A stretch of 64,000 bases of DNA from Wyeomyia smithii (Eukaryota > Arthropoda > Insecta > Diptera > Culicidae), in assembly GCF_029784165.1 (NCBI RefSeq), contig NC_073695.1, forward strand, positions 244,006,089 through 244,070,088, read 5' to 3'. This document shows, piece by piece, positions 12,781-24,400 of the stretch (position 1 is its first letter; the number at the start of each line of letters is the position of its first letter). The notes below the pieces were generated by a model. The model saw nothing but the letters and a program-made list of their open reading frames with translations. It had not been told where the DNA came from and did no database searches. A program made the position numbers and the translations under genes.

Positions 12781-14205
12781 GAAAAAAGTCAAGGTGCTCA
12801 ACCCTTAATTGAAAGATAATCTGATTTATAGCATTTTTGTAGTACATTTCGACTTTCTAATAAATCGTTTTCAGGTTGCCTAAACGTGATTTATGAAAAA
12901 AATGACTTTTTTAAGCTACGCAACCACTCTTAGGCACTTTTTGCAATTCTGTGCGGTTCCCATATTTTTTTTTATTTTTGTGGGGTTAATTTTGAATATT
13001 TCGCATGGTTTGATTCAGCATTACATTCAGTTATTTGACTCACAGAGCCCATTGAACATCGCAACAATGTGATTTTTTTCCAAAATTTCCAGATAAAACC
13101 CTTTAAAACACATACTAAAAAAAAATTAGTCATGAACTGAAAATTTTACTGAAATGTGGGGTAAATGATGAAAATTTACATGAAAAATATCCTTGATATC
13201 TATCGGAGAGCTGAGATATTGACATTTCAACATGTGATGGAAAACCAAGCTTTTGTACAAAAAATGCCACTTAGCTCAATATTTACATTACATTGTGTTT
13301 AATTTTGCTATTTGTGCGATTATTAACAAAATAGTGATTTAAATTTTGATTAAAATCATAACATATATTCCGAGGGGTTTCAGGATATTCAAAAATGCAT
13401 CTTTTAATGTAGAATGATGGATGATTAAATCCACCAATGAGTGAAATTGAAAATTTATTTTCCAATCAAATCGAGATAGACGCAAGGTGTCTTCGACAAA
13501 GTTTCAGTTTATCTCATACCAAGAAACTTTGCCGAAGACGTTATGTTTCTATCTCTCACATCTTACGAGCAACATAAAGTTTTCTATGAGAAGACACTAA
13601 AATTCTCAATTGTAGTTCTAACTTTTTTCCTACATTTTTCCGAATTTTTAAACCTTCTTTCTCCTGAAAGTTATCATTTTTCGTCTCCCAAAATAAAAAA
13701 AGCTATTTGAAATATTTGTAAAATTGCTTAGTTTTCAATCACATATAAAAATGGCAATATCTCAGGCCCCCCACAAGATATCAAGGGTCTTTTTTTATGT
13801 TAATTTTCGTCATGAATCCCGCTTTCCAAAAAAAATCCATTTCTGAATGAAAATTTCATTTGTATTTGTTTTGAAGGGTTTTACCTAAAAATTATAGAAA
13901 AAAACCACTTTTTTGGCGATGCTCAATGGGCTTTGTGAGTCAAATAACTAAATTCAATGCTGAACCAAACCATATAAAATATTAAAAATTAACCCTACAA
14001 AAATAAAAAAATATATGATAAAATGTGGGAATCGTACAGAATTGCAAAAACTGCCAAAGAGTGGTTTCGTAGCTTAAAAAAGTCATTTTTTCATAAATCA
14101 CGTTTGGCCAACCTGAAAACGATTTATTAGAAAGTCGAAATGTACTACAAAAATACTATAAATAACATTATCTTTCAATTAAGGACTGAGCACCTTGACT
14201 TTTTC
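12781..14205. mobile_element. Long foldback (inverted-repeat) element, about 1.4 kb
   Basis: The left arm starts GAAAAAAGTCAAGGTGCTCA at 12781. Its reverse complement, TGAGCACCTTGACTTTTTC, ends the right arm at 14187-14205. The match continues inward for about 480 bases per arm with scattered mismatches: blocks such as CGACTTTCTAATAAATCGTTTTC, the block ending GAGTCAAATAACT, and TATCCTTGATATCT all recur inverted. The centre holds a second short palindrome, GTCTTCGACAAAGTTTC at 13489 against GAAACTTTGCCGAAGAC at 13525. No protein-coding frame is present, so it is non-autonomous. Outer target duplications are not clear, so the superfamily is open. Inner parts (GAAAAATGTAGGAAAAA and nearby) recur at about 60650-60740. 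Confidence 0.85.
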
Positions 14206-14752
14206 AACATCGATTTTTTTTGGGACACCCTAATGAAAAAGTTTTTGTTCGAAATAATTTTTTGTCCTCGAGAGTAGGCACCTACTTTGCCCTTTTGCTT
14301 GCTTTAATATGGTGAAGAAGAGTTTTAGGTAACTGGATTGTCTATCTGGAAGAAACTTAAATTCAAATCGTTCGTCAGATTTGCTATAATTTATTGTTTC
14401 TAAAACTAGGCGAATAAGGAGGATAACATGCGATAATCATTACCTTCCAAATAGTGTCAATTGATCCAAATATGATTCCTACATTACCTTACAATGCAAA
14501 AATTAGAACGGATTAGAGATGATCATCGCACAAGTAGAAGTCGGATTTTATACCGTTAGATTGTCAAAAAAGTTTAGTTTTTCTTAATATTAACCCAAGA
14601 GATATTAAGTTTTATCCTCGTAAATCTGCCAATTATTTCTACGAAAGAGCCGATGCGTAAGCAAAATATACAAAACTAAGCACATTTTCTACAGAGTTCT
14701 ACGGTTTTCGCTATATTTATAATTTAAATTCAATTTGCTTTTAGAGAATATG
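14206..14752. other. A+T-rich spacer, nothing recognised
   Basis: No frame or clear repeat; it separates two inverted-repeat systems. Confidence 0.4.
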
Positions 14753-17045
14753 AGCAGTTACACAAAAAATGTTCCAGTTTTAATGTTTTAATATTTTTGA
14801 TTGCCATTTTTGAGTTGGCTGGCACTTTGTACTTTTGGTTTAATATTTTGAAGCACGACGCATTTTTGATAAGCTATTTAAAAATGCTATGTTCGGAATG
14901 ATTAAAAATATTTTTTGAGCCACAACGGTTTGTTTGATCAGAGTGACGTCTTCGGCAAAGTTGTGGATAATAATTTTATCTTTCCGAAAAAAAATACATA
15001 TTTGAAAAAAATACCTTAAAAGTGCAAAGAAAAATTCCAAATAAATCATCTAAATAAGCTCATATTTTAAAAAACCTATTTTTTATGAAATTTCAAAAGA
15101 TTACCCAAAAATTGATAACTGTCCGCTCATGGGGAAATCAATGAAAAAAATTACAATATTTTGGAAAATTTTTTTTTTTTTAGTTTTTTCCTGCAAGCTA
15201 TATTCTTATTTTAAAGGAAAAAAAAATTATCTACACCATTGTCAAAGACACTATGCCAATCAAATAACCCGTTTTGGTCGTAAACATATTTTTGAAAACA
15301 ATAGCCAGTAATTTCGAAACATATTATTTATTGTTATTAGTTAGAAACCCCCCTTTTATGACAAAAATGACAAAAACAACGTTTTTCATAGTTCTGTTCA
15401 TTGATTTTTGATGTAAAATTTATAAATTTGCCAGCTATGTTTATTAACTGCAGTTTCTAAGGCTTTTATGTTATTTTTCTAAGTTATAGTTTACCTTCAT
15501 CTGATGTCTTAGAAGAAAAAATGCCTTTCGATAACGGCGCCGGTCACGCCCTTAAGATCGTAAGGGTAAGAAAGAATGTTGTAAGGAGGGAAGTGTAACA
15601 GTCGTTGCAGTCGGAGACCGAGTTTACCTCTGCATCTCCACGATCGCGACGGAGAGGAAAGGTATGTGACCAAATCGAACAATGTTGCGCGTGAAGTTAA
15701 TTCATTACAAAGACGAACGATGGGTATCTTTCTTGTCAAACATCGCGAATCCAGGACGCGAAGACCATTCGACAGCAGGAGCATCTAAGTGTTCAAATAT
15801 TCGTCTATAACCAAAAACACAATATTCCTCGAGAAAGTCAACGCACTCCTGCGAACGCAAACTTTCTCTTAGTTTTTAAAAGTAGAGCAATTCCACAAAA
15901 AAACAAGCAACCAATTTAATCGACCATTTTTGATTTGGCTGAAACTTTGCAAAGATGTTTGTATGGATGCCATTTAGTGCTATTGGTTTAATTTTTTGGC
16001 ACACGACTCATTTCTGGGAAGCTATTGAAAAATGCTATTTTGGGAAGGTACTGATGATTGCAAATATTTCTAGAGAAAAAACGGTTTGTTTGATCGGTGT
16101 GATGTCTTCGGTAAAGTTGTAGATAACAATCTTGTTTTTCCTTTAAAAATATACACTATACAATTTTTTTTTTTCATTTTGTAAAATAATTAAAGGAAAA
16201 ATAAAGAATTAATTATCTAAAAAAGCTTTAAAAACTTATAATCTTTTTATATAAGCTACAAAAGATTACCTTAACAATGAAGCCGGTCCAAACATAGAGA
16301 AATCGAAAAAGCATAATGATTTTTCGAAAAAAAAATATTTAAATTTTTCCTTCGGGAGCTATATTTTTTTTTAAAGACAAAATTGTTATCTACAACAATG
16401 TCACAATGCCAATTCAACAGAACGTTTTGGCTGTAGAAGTATTTTTTATTTCCAATAAAGCTCTGTATGGGGGTTTAAAAATATTTTTCAGTCAAAACGG
16501 TTTTTTTGATCGCCATGTTGTCTTGTGCAAAGTTGTAGATAATAATTTTGTCCTTCCATAAAAAATGTACCCTGTGAAGAAAAAATTAATATTTTTTTTT
16601 TCGAAATATCATAATTTTTTTCCTTGATTTCGCCATGATCGGATTGGTTTCATTGTTTAGGTATTTTTTTGTTGTTTTTGTAAAAAAAATCAGATTTTTA
16701 AAAAAGAGCTTTTCTTGAAAATTCATTTCTAAGTTTTCCTTGTTTTCAAAAAAATAATAATTTCTTTAGAGTGTATATTTTTTCGGAGGAAAAAAAATAT
16801 TATCTACAACTTTGCCGAAGACGTCATACCGAACACACGAACCGTTTTGGCTCTAAAAATATTTGTAATCTTCAATACCTTCCCAAAATAGCAAGCTATT
16901 AAGTTCTCAAAATGAGTCGCGTTCCAAAAAATTTAACCAATAGCATAAAATGGCATCTTTTACCCATAGAAACGTCTATGAAAAGTTTCAGCCAAATTAA
17001 AAAAAAATATTAAAACTGGGACATTTTTTGACATTTCGTGTGAGG
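14753..17045. repeat. Complex inverted-repeat array built on a GTCTTCGGCAAAGTTGT motif
   Basis: A 23-bp motif (GTCTTCGGCAAAGTTGTAG then ATAA) occurs six times in alternating orientation: + at 14948, - at 15227, + at 16104, - at 16386, + at 16520 and - at 16800. Larger arms surround it. The block with AACGGTTTGTTTGATC and GCTATT(T/G)AAAAATGCTAT at 14780-14950 is repeated directly at 15930-16110 and inverted at 16820-17010. The outer ends (ACACAAAAAATGTTCCAGTT at about 14757 and its approximate inverse ending near 17040) give the whole a foldback outline. No coding frame is present. This is probably two or more nested non-autonomous elements of the same family as the 12.8-kb foldback centre. 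Confidence 0.75.
15485..15790. other. G+C-richer island inside the inverted-repeat array
   Basis: About 300 bases of markedly higher G+C sit between A+T-rich hairpin arms. They carry a 91-codon minus-strand frame (15509-15784) without recognisable domain. GGAGGGAAGTGTAACAGTCG on the + strand is reminiscent of sequence next to LTR-element 3' ends, but there is no LTR pair here. I regard it as a foreign fragment of unknown source. Confidence 0.35.
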
Positions 17046-17193
17046 TTAACCCTCTAGTGCCCAAATTAATTTCTAAACGGGCTTCGATAAAATCATTATA
17101 AACCATTATAAACACTTTTTAAGTATTTATTAAAGCTTTTCGGAACTTCGACTGAAGCCCGCCAAATGGCGGCATTGGGCACTAGAGGGTTAA
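17046..17193. mobile_element. piggyBac-type MITE with TTAA ends and 19-bp perfect inverted repeats
   Basis: TTAACCCTCTAGTGCCCAA at 17046-17064 is exactly inverted as TTGGGCACTAGAGGGTTAA at 17175-17193. The terminal TTAA followed by CCCT is the hallmark of piggyBac-superfamily elements, which duplicate TTAA. At 148 bp with no coding capacity it is a MITE mobilised in trans. The perfect repeats suggest a fairly recent insertion. It lies immediately downstream of the minus-strand Jockey-like relic and at the outer edge of the inverted-repeat array. Confidence 0.9.
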
Positions 17194-18944
17194 GCGAGAT
17201 TTCGTTTTTAAAACATCCTCTTTGAAGAACCGTAGAAGATCCACATTTTTTTGGCAAATAACCTTGTATATAAAGCTCACAGGAACCGTACAGTTTAAGG
17301 CGTTTTCGGGTTCTCTTAAAAAAAGGCTCGACAGAAGCACGCTCGTCACTATTTGTCCAGGAGCAGCCACATAATGATCGATTGTAGGCAGCAGCAGGAG
17401 ACAATATCTTGAAATCCCAAAGAAGAATTCCTCAATTTCAGAATGCAGCTTCAGTAATGGTTTGAGGGAAAGATTCCAAGCGAGGTAAGCTTCCACTGGT
17501 TTTAATCGACAGCCTTTGTCAAAGCTGTTTGTTACGAAACGGAAATTTCGAAACAAATTATTGCCCCGAATCTTCGAAATTCCATCTGAAATAATTACTA
17601 TTTGTTCCAGAAAGACGGTGCACCAGGGCATACTGCGAACTTGGTTCAAGACTGGTGTAGAAACATTTGAGGAATTTTCTAGATAAAAATGAATGGACAT
17701 TTTTTATGTGGTCTTCATGATGTTCAAGCTTACTGATGCTGCTCTCCAGCTTGAAACAGTTTAAAGCGGTTTTCCAGAAACTCTGGGGTGAAATACTCAT
17801 GAAAACCGTGCAGGCCGCCTGTGACAGCTTCGAAGAGCGTTTGAAGTTGGTGAAGTTGACAAAAGGAGGAGTTATTCCAAAACATCTGCAGTAGATGTTC
17901 ACTATGAAAAATCGATTTTCTGGAAAAATACAATGCTCACTTTGATTTGAGTAATTCAACCAAAAAAAAATTCAAGAGCTAAAGTAATTTTAGTGAGCCA
18001 CGATAGCGATTCGTGGATAATTGTGTTGTAATGGTCAATGAAGGTTAGTTTGGAGTGTAAGACAATTCCTAAGTTCCTAACTTTTTCACAATTCGCCACA
18101 GTTTGGTTTCCTAATGATATTGTCATGTTGTTGCTTTTTCGACAGGATGATATTTGGTTGTATTTTTTTTTCTTTTTTTCATTTAGCGCTTGTAAGCTTT
18201 TTCTACATCATGTGTAGAATATGTGTATTTCATTCTGGAATGCATTGATAACTTTATTTGTTATTCACAAAAAGAGCTTCATATCGTCGGCATAAATTAA
18301 CACTTTTAGTTTTTTTTTTGAGAAAGGAGAAAATGTCGTCAATGTACATGATGAAAATAAGAGATCCCAAGTAAGAGTCTTGGGGGACACCAGAAATGAC
18401 TAGGATCGGATTTGAGTTTTGTCCGTTAAATTTAACTATTTGTTGGCAATTCATTAGATATGATTCAAGCCACTTCAAGAGTTTTGGCTCAGCCCCAATT
18501 TTGCGCAATTCGAAGCGTAGCATTGGTATGTCTATGCGATCAAATGAATAATTATCCATTGCATTCGATGAACAATTCATAAATTCAAGTAAATCGGTCG
18601 ATGTTAAACAGCCCTTTTCCATTTTTTTGGGAAGCATCCGGCGACATGCTGAAGACCAGAACAATGGAGCAGTAAGTTCAGTTACAGCATATTTTTCATA
18701 AGTACTGGAAGGATTCAGTCAGACCCCGAACCTTTTGAGGCATCTAAGTTATTTAACGCCTGCAAAATATCCTGCACATGAAGCCAACACCCCGCGAGAA
18801 GCTCGGATGAAATGCAAAATAATCACGGTCGCGAACCTCTTCAGAGAGTGTTCCATAGATTTCTTGGAAAAATTTTGCAAAAAGATTGCAAATATTTCCC
18901 GAGCTATTCTCGATATTTTTGTCAAGATGCATTAAAACAAGCAA
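17194..18944 (-). pseudogene. Jockey-like non-LTR retrotransposon relic (RT and C-terminal part)
   Basis: Read on the minus strand from 18944 downwards, fragments of one polyprotein appear in order. NLFAKFFQEIYGTLSEE (about 18830-18900) is the linker before RT. KWLESYLMNCQQIVKFNGQ and SGVPQDSYLGSLIFIMYIDDI (18254-18664) cover the RT palm, with QGS changed to QDS and LGP to LGS. NQTVANCEKVRNLGIVL and HSKLTFIDHYNTIIHESLSWL follow at about 17990-18120, the thumb-side segment typical of Jockey elements. Further degraded C-terminal sequence (FYTSLEPSSQYALVHRLSGTN, frameshifted) lies at 17200-17960. The FADD box is not preserved and several frameshifts separate the pieces. The copy is inactive and 5'-truncated. 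Its upstream end abuts an inverted SINE head at 18951. Confidence 0.75.
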
Positions 18945-18950
18945 AGCAAA

Positions 18951-19012
18951 GCCGAGACTCGAACCTACGACTGACTTACTAGGCCAGCATCGTACCTCGA
19001 GACTGGCCTAAC
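18951..19012 (-). mobile_element. tRNA-SINE head, inverted fragment
   Basis: The minus strand reads CTCGAGGTACGATG, CTGGCCTAGTAAGTCAG, then GTAGGTTCGAGTCTCGGC, i.e. D-arm, anticodon-arm and T-arm (B box) of the same tRNA-like head found intact at 33287-33363. Only the tRNA-like head is present; the SINE body is missing. It is head-to-head with the + strand copy that begins within it. Confidence 0.75.
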
Positions 19013-19132
19013 AAGCCAGTCGTCGTAGGTTCGAGTCTCGGCTCGGGAGAAAACTGTTAGTGTCAGTAGGATCGTAGCGCTAGCCCCGCAATTGTCCTGT
19101 ACATTAAACAGTTGGCTGCGAAGTCTGTGTCA
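18997..19132 (+). mobile_element. tRNA-SINE copy, D-arm deleted
   Basis: The copy contains an anticodon arm with a 6-bp stem (ACTGGC/GCCAGT) closing a 7-base CTAACAA loop. This would place AAC in the anticodon position. GTAGGTTCGAGTCTCGG follows as B box, then the family body (GTTAGTGTCAGTAGGATCG, AGCCCCGCAATTGTCCTGTA, TGGCTGCGAAGTCTGTGT). The body is nearly identical to 33364-33445. The D-arm present at 33300-33313 is missing because this copy is fused to the inverted head just before it. Its 3' end runs directly into Penelope-like sequence. Confidence 0.8.
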
Positions 19133-19970
19133 AACAAAAGAAGCGCCTATGGGTAATCCACTTTCAGTTTTCGTATGCAAGCTTTTTATTACAAACTTCG
19201 AAAATAAACCGAAAGAAAATGATCCCTTACCAGATCGTTTGTGGAAGTACTTGGACGATGGGAAAATTTATTGGAAAATTTTGAATGGTATTCATAAAAA
19301 TATCCGTTTCACTTGAGAAATTGAACGAAACAACAAGCTTCCTATCTTTGGATCTGTCCAAAGCTTGTGCCTGTGAAAATCTGACCACTTTTAATTCGAA
19401 ACCCACGCACGCAAAACGGGTAATACCTAGCATTTCTAATCACTGCTTCCAATATAAAGCAAAGGAAAAAGAAATTGAATTTATTTTTCAAATTGCTGGG
19501 CAAAATGGATAGGATAAAAAAGCAATCCAAGTTTTTTTTATCAAAAGAAACGAATCCAACATAGAGTATTTTACACAACACTTACACCGCCAATAGAAGA
19601 TCGGAAAAGGGTGGTTGTTTAAAACTATGTTACTTTTACATGTCAAATTAGTTAAAAAAAATGATAAAGAAATTGTCTCTAGTAGTAGAACTAACCAGAT
19701 TAAAACAATTTTGGATTTTACCAATCACAAAAATACATGAAGCAGTTATAAATTACAATTGATCAAATCACATGCCCGCATTGTGATAAGGTTTTAATTG
19801 GTCAAACCAAAAAAGAAATTTGATCCTTCGGGAACATGATTTAAAATTCAAGAATGCTTGAAAAAACTCAGAAAAGGGAATAATTCACCATTTCAAATCC
19901 AAAAATAACGAACGTTTCTTTTTCAGGAAGATAACTATGGCTACCGACAACATCAGTCTAGTTCGATCCG
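19133..19970 (+). pseudogene. Penelope-like retroelement fragment (RT core to GIY-YIG part)
   Basis: The translation has the signature order of Penelope-like elements. APMGNPLSVFVCKLFITNFE (about 19148-19205) corresponds to the family's PMGNPLSP block. LWKYLDDGKIYW (19240-19275) is the W-x-YVDD catalytic box, with DD kept but V changed to L. FNSKPTHAKRVIPSISNHCF (19390-19450) matches the family's RKPTHTxRYI...SxHCxxHK block. RVFYTTLTPPIEDRKRVVV follows at 19562-19620. C-PHCDKVLIGQTKKEI (about 19770-19822) then resembles the cysteine-plus-IGQT entry of the GIY-YIG endonuclease domain. Several frameshifts and stops break it, and the 5' part (RT fingers) is missing. The assignment is from recalled family motifs, not from a search. 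Confidence 0.75.
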
Positions 19971-20039
19971 TATCGTAACATCCCATTGAAAATTAGATGT
20001 CGCAGAGAGTGAAGAATTTTGACGTAGAACTACGTCTAA

Positions 20040-20700
20040 AAGGACGGGGTGTAAAATCAAAATCTAAAATCGAAATCATGTCCAATTTCGAATGCTTATA
20101 ATTCGATTAAAAATAGTTTCGCATCCACAAAATTGGGGAAATTCCTATTTTTATCGTACTAACTATTGTACTATTAAATAATGTGGGGGTTTGTTTCGAA
20201 TGAAAATTTCGACTAATCAAAGTTGGAAACAGGGACAAAATGAGAACTTTCGGAAACTTTAGGACCGTCCAAAATGGCGACTTCCGGTTCCTGGTAAAAA
20301 AGTCTAATATGGTCGAATAGGTACCAGTATGAGTATTTTCGGGATCGAAACAATAGACAGAAGCCAAGCTTCGATCCCAGATGCCATTTCGAATTCAAGA
20401 AGGCGACTTCCAGTTTATGAGGAACATGGCATAACATAGCCGAGCATCCCACAATTTGGGTATTCCCGAAAGCAGAATTATGCCTAGAGGTTAAAAATCG
20501 ATTCCAGACGCCATTTTGAAATCCAAAGTGGCACCTTCCGATTCCTGGAAAATGACCAAAGATGGCCAAATATTCAGTATGAGTATTTCCGAAACCGGAA
20601 TAATCTACAGAGACCATGAATTGACTCCAATCGCCATCGTGGAATCCGAGGTACCATGACATCTGAAATTGGTCGAATACTATGTGTTATGAGTATTTCC
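20040..20700 (-). repeat. Tandem array of the ~120-bp 'CCGGAAGTCGCCAT' repeat, reverse orientation
   Basis: At least five diverged units of about 110-125 bp each contain, on the minus strand, an ACCGGAAGT(C/T)GCCA block, a TTCAAAATGG block and GGAAATACTCATA. The same unit is found on the + strand at 32480-33660 and 34360-34809. No protein is encoded; open minus-strand frames here are repeat shadows. Confidence 0.8.
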
Positions 20701-23700
20701 TAAATCGAGTTAATGCACAGAGGCCCAAAATTGACTCCTATACGAGCTCTGAATTTAAGATCCAGTTCGCATGAAACGCAACCACCTCTCTGAGGGACGT
20801 TGCTTTGATGTTTTCCGATTGGGCTGAAATTTCAGCGGCCCTAGATTTTTTTTCAACTACAAAAATCACTAAAATCGCAATATTTCCGGCTAGACTTGAT
20901 AGATTTTACTGAAAATTTCGATAATCACTCTACCTTACCAGAATTACCTACCTTACCAGAAGATACGCCATTAGGTGTAAACCTTTCCCTGGAGATTTTT
21001 TATTTTTTTCGAAATGCCGTCAGAATCACTCAAACTGCAACTTTATAACATGGTGTTTCAATCTATTTTAGTGGAACATAAATAAAAATGAATTACGACA
21101 AGTTATGCTTCCGGTGTGTTTTTTTATTTAACCTCAAATTTCCATCCGCAGCGTCGAATTCTACTCAAATTTGATGATTAAAACTATAAATTGCTCAATA
21201 AACCAGAGCAGAAATTGCATCACACGTAAAAGCATCGGCACGCGGTCACAGAGGCACCCTGTAAGTACCGTCCGGCTCCGCTCCGGTGGCATGCTTGGAT
21301 CTTTTTTTTCTCCTTTTATTTTGGGTTTCTCTGTTTTGCTTTTACCGAGTGCACGTGTTCAATGAAAGTGTGGGAAAATATCTCAAAACTCAGTCACTTG
21401 ATTTTTTTTCCTTCTACTGTTGATGTTTTTGCTGCTCTCTCGCTCGGTCCGACGGCGATGCGCGGCTCGGATCCTGGTATGCTGTTCTCTGTCATGCAGT
21501 GTGCATCAAAACGGGCTCCTTGTTGGTGGTGACGGCTATTTTGTGGCACCGGAGAACGCACCGGCGACGATGACGAATAGGAGAACCGGGACGATCGAAG
21601 TTAGGGTCTATTTAAAGTAAGCAAACATCATAAAGGAGAGAAAAAAAAATACGATGATGAAGGAAACGTATAAAATTACCCCATACTGACTAACAGCGAA
21701 TGCCTACGGTACGGGACGCGGATACACTGACCGAGTGGGTGGAACGGGACTGGGGGAAGGGTATAGGGAAAAGGTTGCATCCCGGGCGAGAAATAAGGAC
21801 ACTTGTTCGCTAGCCATGGGAAAGTTAGAATTTTTAGGTCCGTTTGAATTTCTATGAACCAAAGCGGGGGATAATTCCAAGAGGAATACGACGGGCGAAT
21901 AGGATTTGCTTGCGGTTGGCATTGGATCGAAGAGTATTGCGTTTGGGTACTAAATAGGAGTCACGTCAGATTTCAAACGGTATTAACTGCTTAACCATTA
22001 TGTATAGTGCTGCATCAAATTTCGAACACTTGTATGTAACTTCTTGCACTAAAAAATCAACGAAAAATGAATTTTCTCATTGACCTTAAAGGTTAAGTGG
22101 TTATTTTATTATTGTTGCAATTAAGCGCAATTTAGATAGATTTAAACATGATTTGTACGTGAAAACAAGGAGAATTTAAAATTCGGCTTTGATTCAAATT
22201 CCGAACACTTCAACGTAATCGCTAAGAGAATACTGTCACTTTTTCCAACGCCTGCTGATTGCCAGATAGTGGCCGTACTGCAAAGAGCTATACGTCACAG
22301 GGTGCAGGACATTCCAAGGAACGAAATGCTATACAATAATCATAGGGCAACCGATCCTATATTCATTTCAGTACCTATATCTCATCACGCGTTTTTGGTC
22401 AATTTATCGTCAAGTTTTACCATATTTTCAACGTAAAACTTTCAGCCACTTGAGAAAATCAAGAAGCAAACAGATTTACTTTCGAAAATTTGTAGAAATT
22501 TGACGGTAAATTGGACAAATGAGAGAAATAAGATGAATATAGGTGCACCAAGCTGTTGAGATAAATAATGGATGATTACCTTACTTTTTATTACACTATC
22601 CATAATAATCCAATTTTTATTGTAAAGTGTTCGAAGTTCGAGTCAACCAATTTTGTGATACATGATCTTTTTTCCTGACAATTGCCTAGCTGATTGTCTA
22701 GCAGTTCAGACACTCTGAACAGCCTACAGGGTGGATTGGGCTTGCCCGTCCTGACATCGCCGGGTCCGCTCGTATACGGGGGCACGGCCTTTGCCTACGG
22801 TTGGTTGCAGAGAGACCCGATAGTAATCGGTGCTTTCGATGCCAGCACAAATTACGTGTCGTTTCTGACGATTGCTGAAAACAAAGTGTGACTAAAAGGT
22901 TTTAGGGGTTCTTTTTTCTCGCATCGCACATCCCACGCCAAGCAAGGCGAGAAGGCAGTCCATTACTCATAACGCTTGTTGTTGGCTTTTTTCTTGTTTC
23001 ATCTTTTCTTGTAGTTGGCAACAGAAAATTTAGGTTTCTAACGATTTTTTTGTTCTCCCGGCAGCAGAACGGTTAGAGACCAATTTCGTGGGATAGTTTC
23101 GGGTGGAACAATACCAAAAGTTTTATTTTTATTTAACAGTTTTCATTTTGATTTTTTTTTTTTGTGTTGTGTTCTGCTGAGGTAGTTTTTTGTTTCGTGG
23201 TGGACAAAAGCTAAATTGAAAGTATGCATTTCTCGAGCACAAGAGAAGGGATTCGTATGGTTTTGTATGGTCTTTATTCGGGTCTATAGATTTCGCTTCC
23301 TGGCCTAGCAAACTTTGCTACGGTTGCTGACCGGAGCAGACAGGGAACAATTGCAAAGTTATAACAATATCATCAAAGTGTATAACCTCGGGGCGAAGCG
23401 AAAGATCGCAGCAAGCCCCGCAGCCTGTCGGGTGGTGGCGAATAATCGATTTAGCAGCATTTTGCTGGGCAAATAATAGGCCATGAGATTCTTTCTCAAT
23501 CCGCTCGGGTCGGGGCTCGGTTGCTGGTGGTTTCGCTTTTGCTGGAGGATCGGACAAATTTCTTCGCACGTGTTCGAGGTTGAAAGGAAGGATTTTCCAT
23601 CCATCCATCCATCCAGGGGTTGATCCGATGGGCTGATTGTATCAGTTAGGGACAATTATGTGATCGCTATACAATTTCGGTTTCGATGCTAGTTGAATGT

Positions 23701-24400
23701 GATTTCGTGTTTTCTGATGATGGTCAGATGGCTGCTTTTTTAAGGACGATGTAGTTTCTTCGTAATGAACACTTCGCCATTGTGATTGTTCGGAACCTTT
23801 TTTTTATATCTATCCTTCGCAATAAAAGATTCGAGAGATTTGATAGATATTTTAACGCAAATGTTTGCTGTGATGTCCATCTGGAGTAGCGTTGTTCGGG
23901 GTTAGGAGTCTCTAGCAATTGATTTAGGGAACTCTTTTTATTTGCGAAAAGGCAATGATGAGTTCGATGAGACTTCATCGATTTGGCTGGTTGCACGGAG
24001 CAGCTGGTTATTCTGAACATTGGGATTATAATAAGCTTTGAATCACAATTCAAAGCAAATTTGTGTTTTGTTCTTTTTATTTTTAATCTTTTGAGTTTTC
24101 TAAGCGTGTTTTATGCAGCTAAGCAGGCTTTGACTATTTAGTAGCTCAATGTTTGATCTCAATTTTCATTAAATGTTTAGTCATTCATGATGAAGGATTT
24201 CATGAAATTCAATTTTTGAAAACGTTTTCTTCAGAGACGAGCGGAAAACAAATCAAAACAAATTAATTTAAATTTACTATTTAGCACTACTAACTAGCAA
24301 GCAAGTGCTACAAACCATTAATAAAATTTATTTATATATGATAACATTTTGTAAGACATGGAAGACATTTTGACAACAAAACGGAAGAAAAAAAAAGAAA
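20701..24400. other. No gene supported; mainly single-copy-like intergenic DNA
   Basis: 20770-21180 is A+T-rich without a recognised element. 21180-21960, 22680-23100 and 23300-23660 are G+C-richer islands with short overlapping frames on both strands but no domain. 21420-21620 has a hydrophobic start followed by basic residues, without splice or family support. A weak inverted repeat (TATATTCAT...TCAAGTTT at 22370-22430 against its inverse at 22497-22550) hints at an old MITE. ATCCATCCATCC at 23601-23613 is a short microsatellite. Confidence 0.45.

Noticed and set aside
22591..22891. Frames of about 65 codons on both strands as an exon
   Set aside because: No flanking splice sites that extend the frame, no recognised family; kept only as part of a G+C-rich island.
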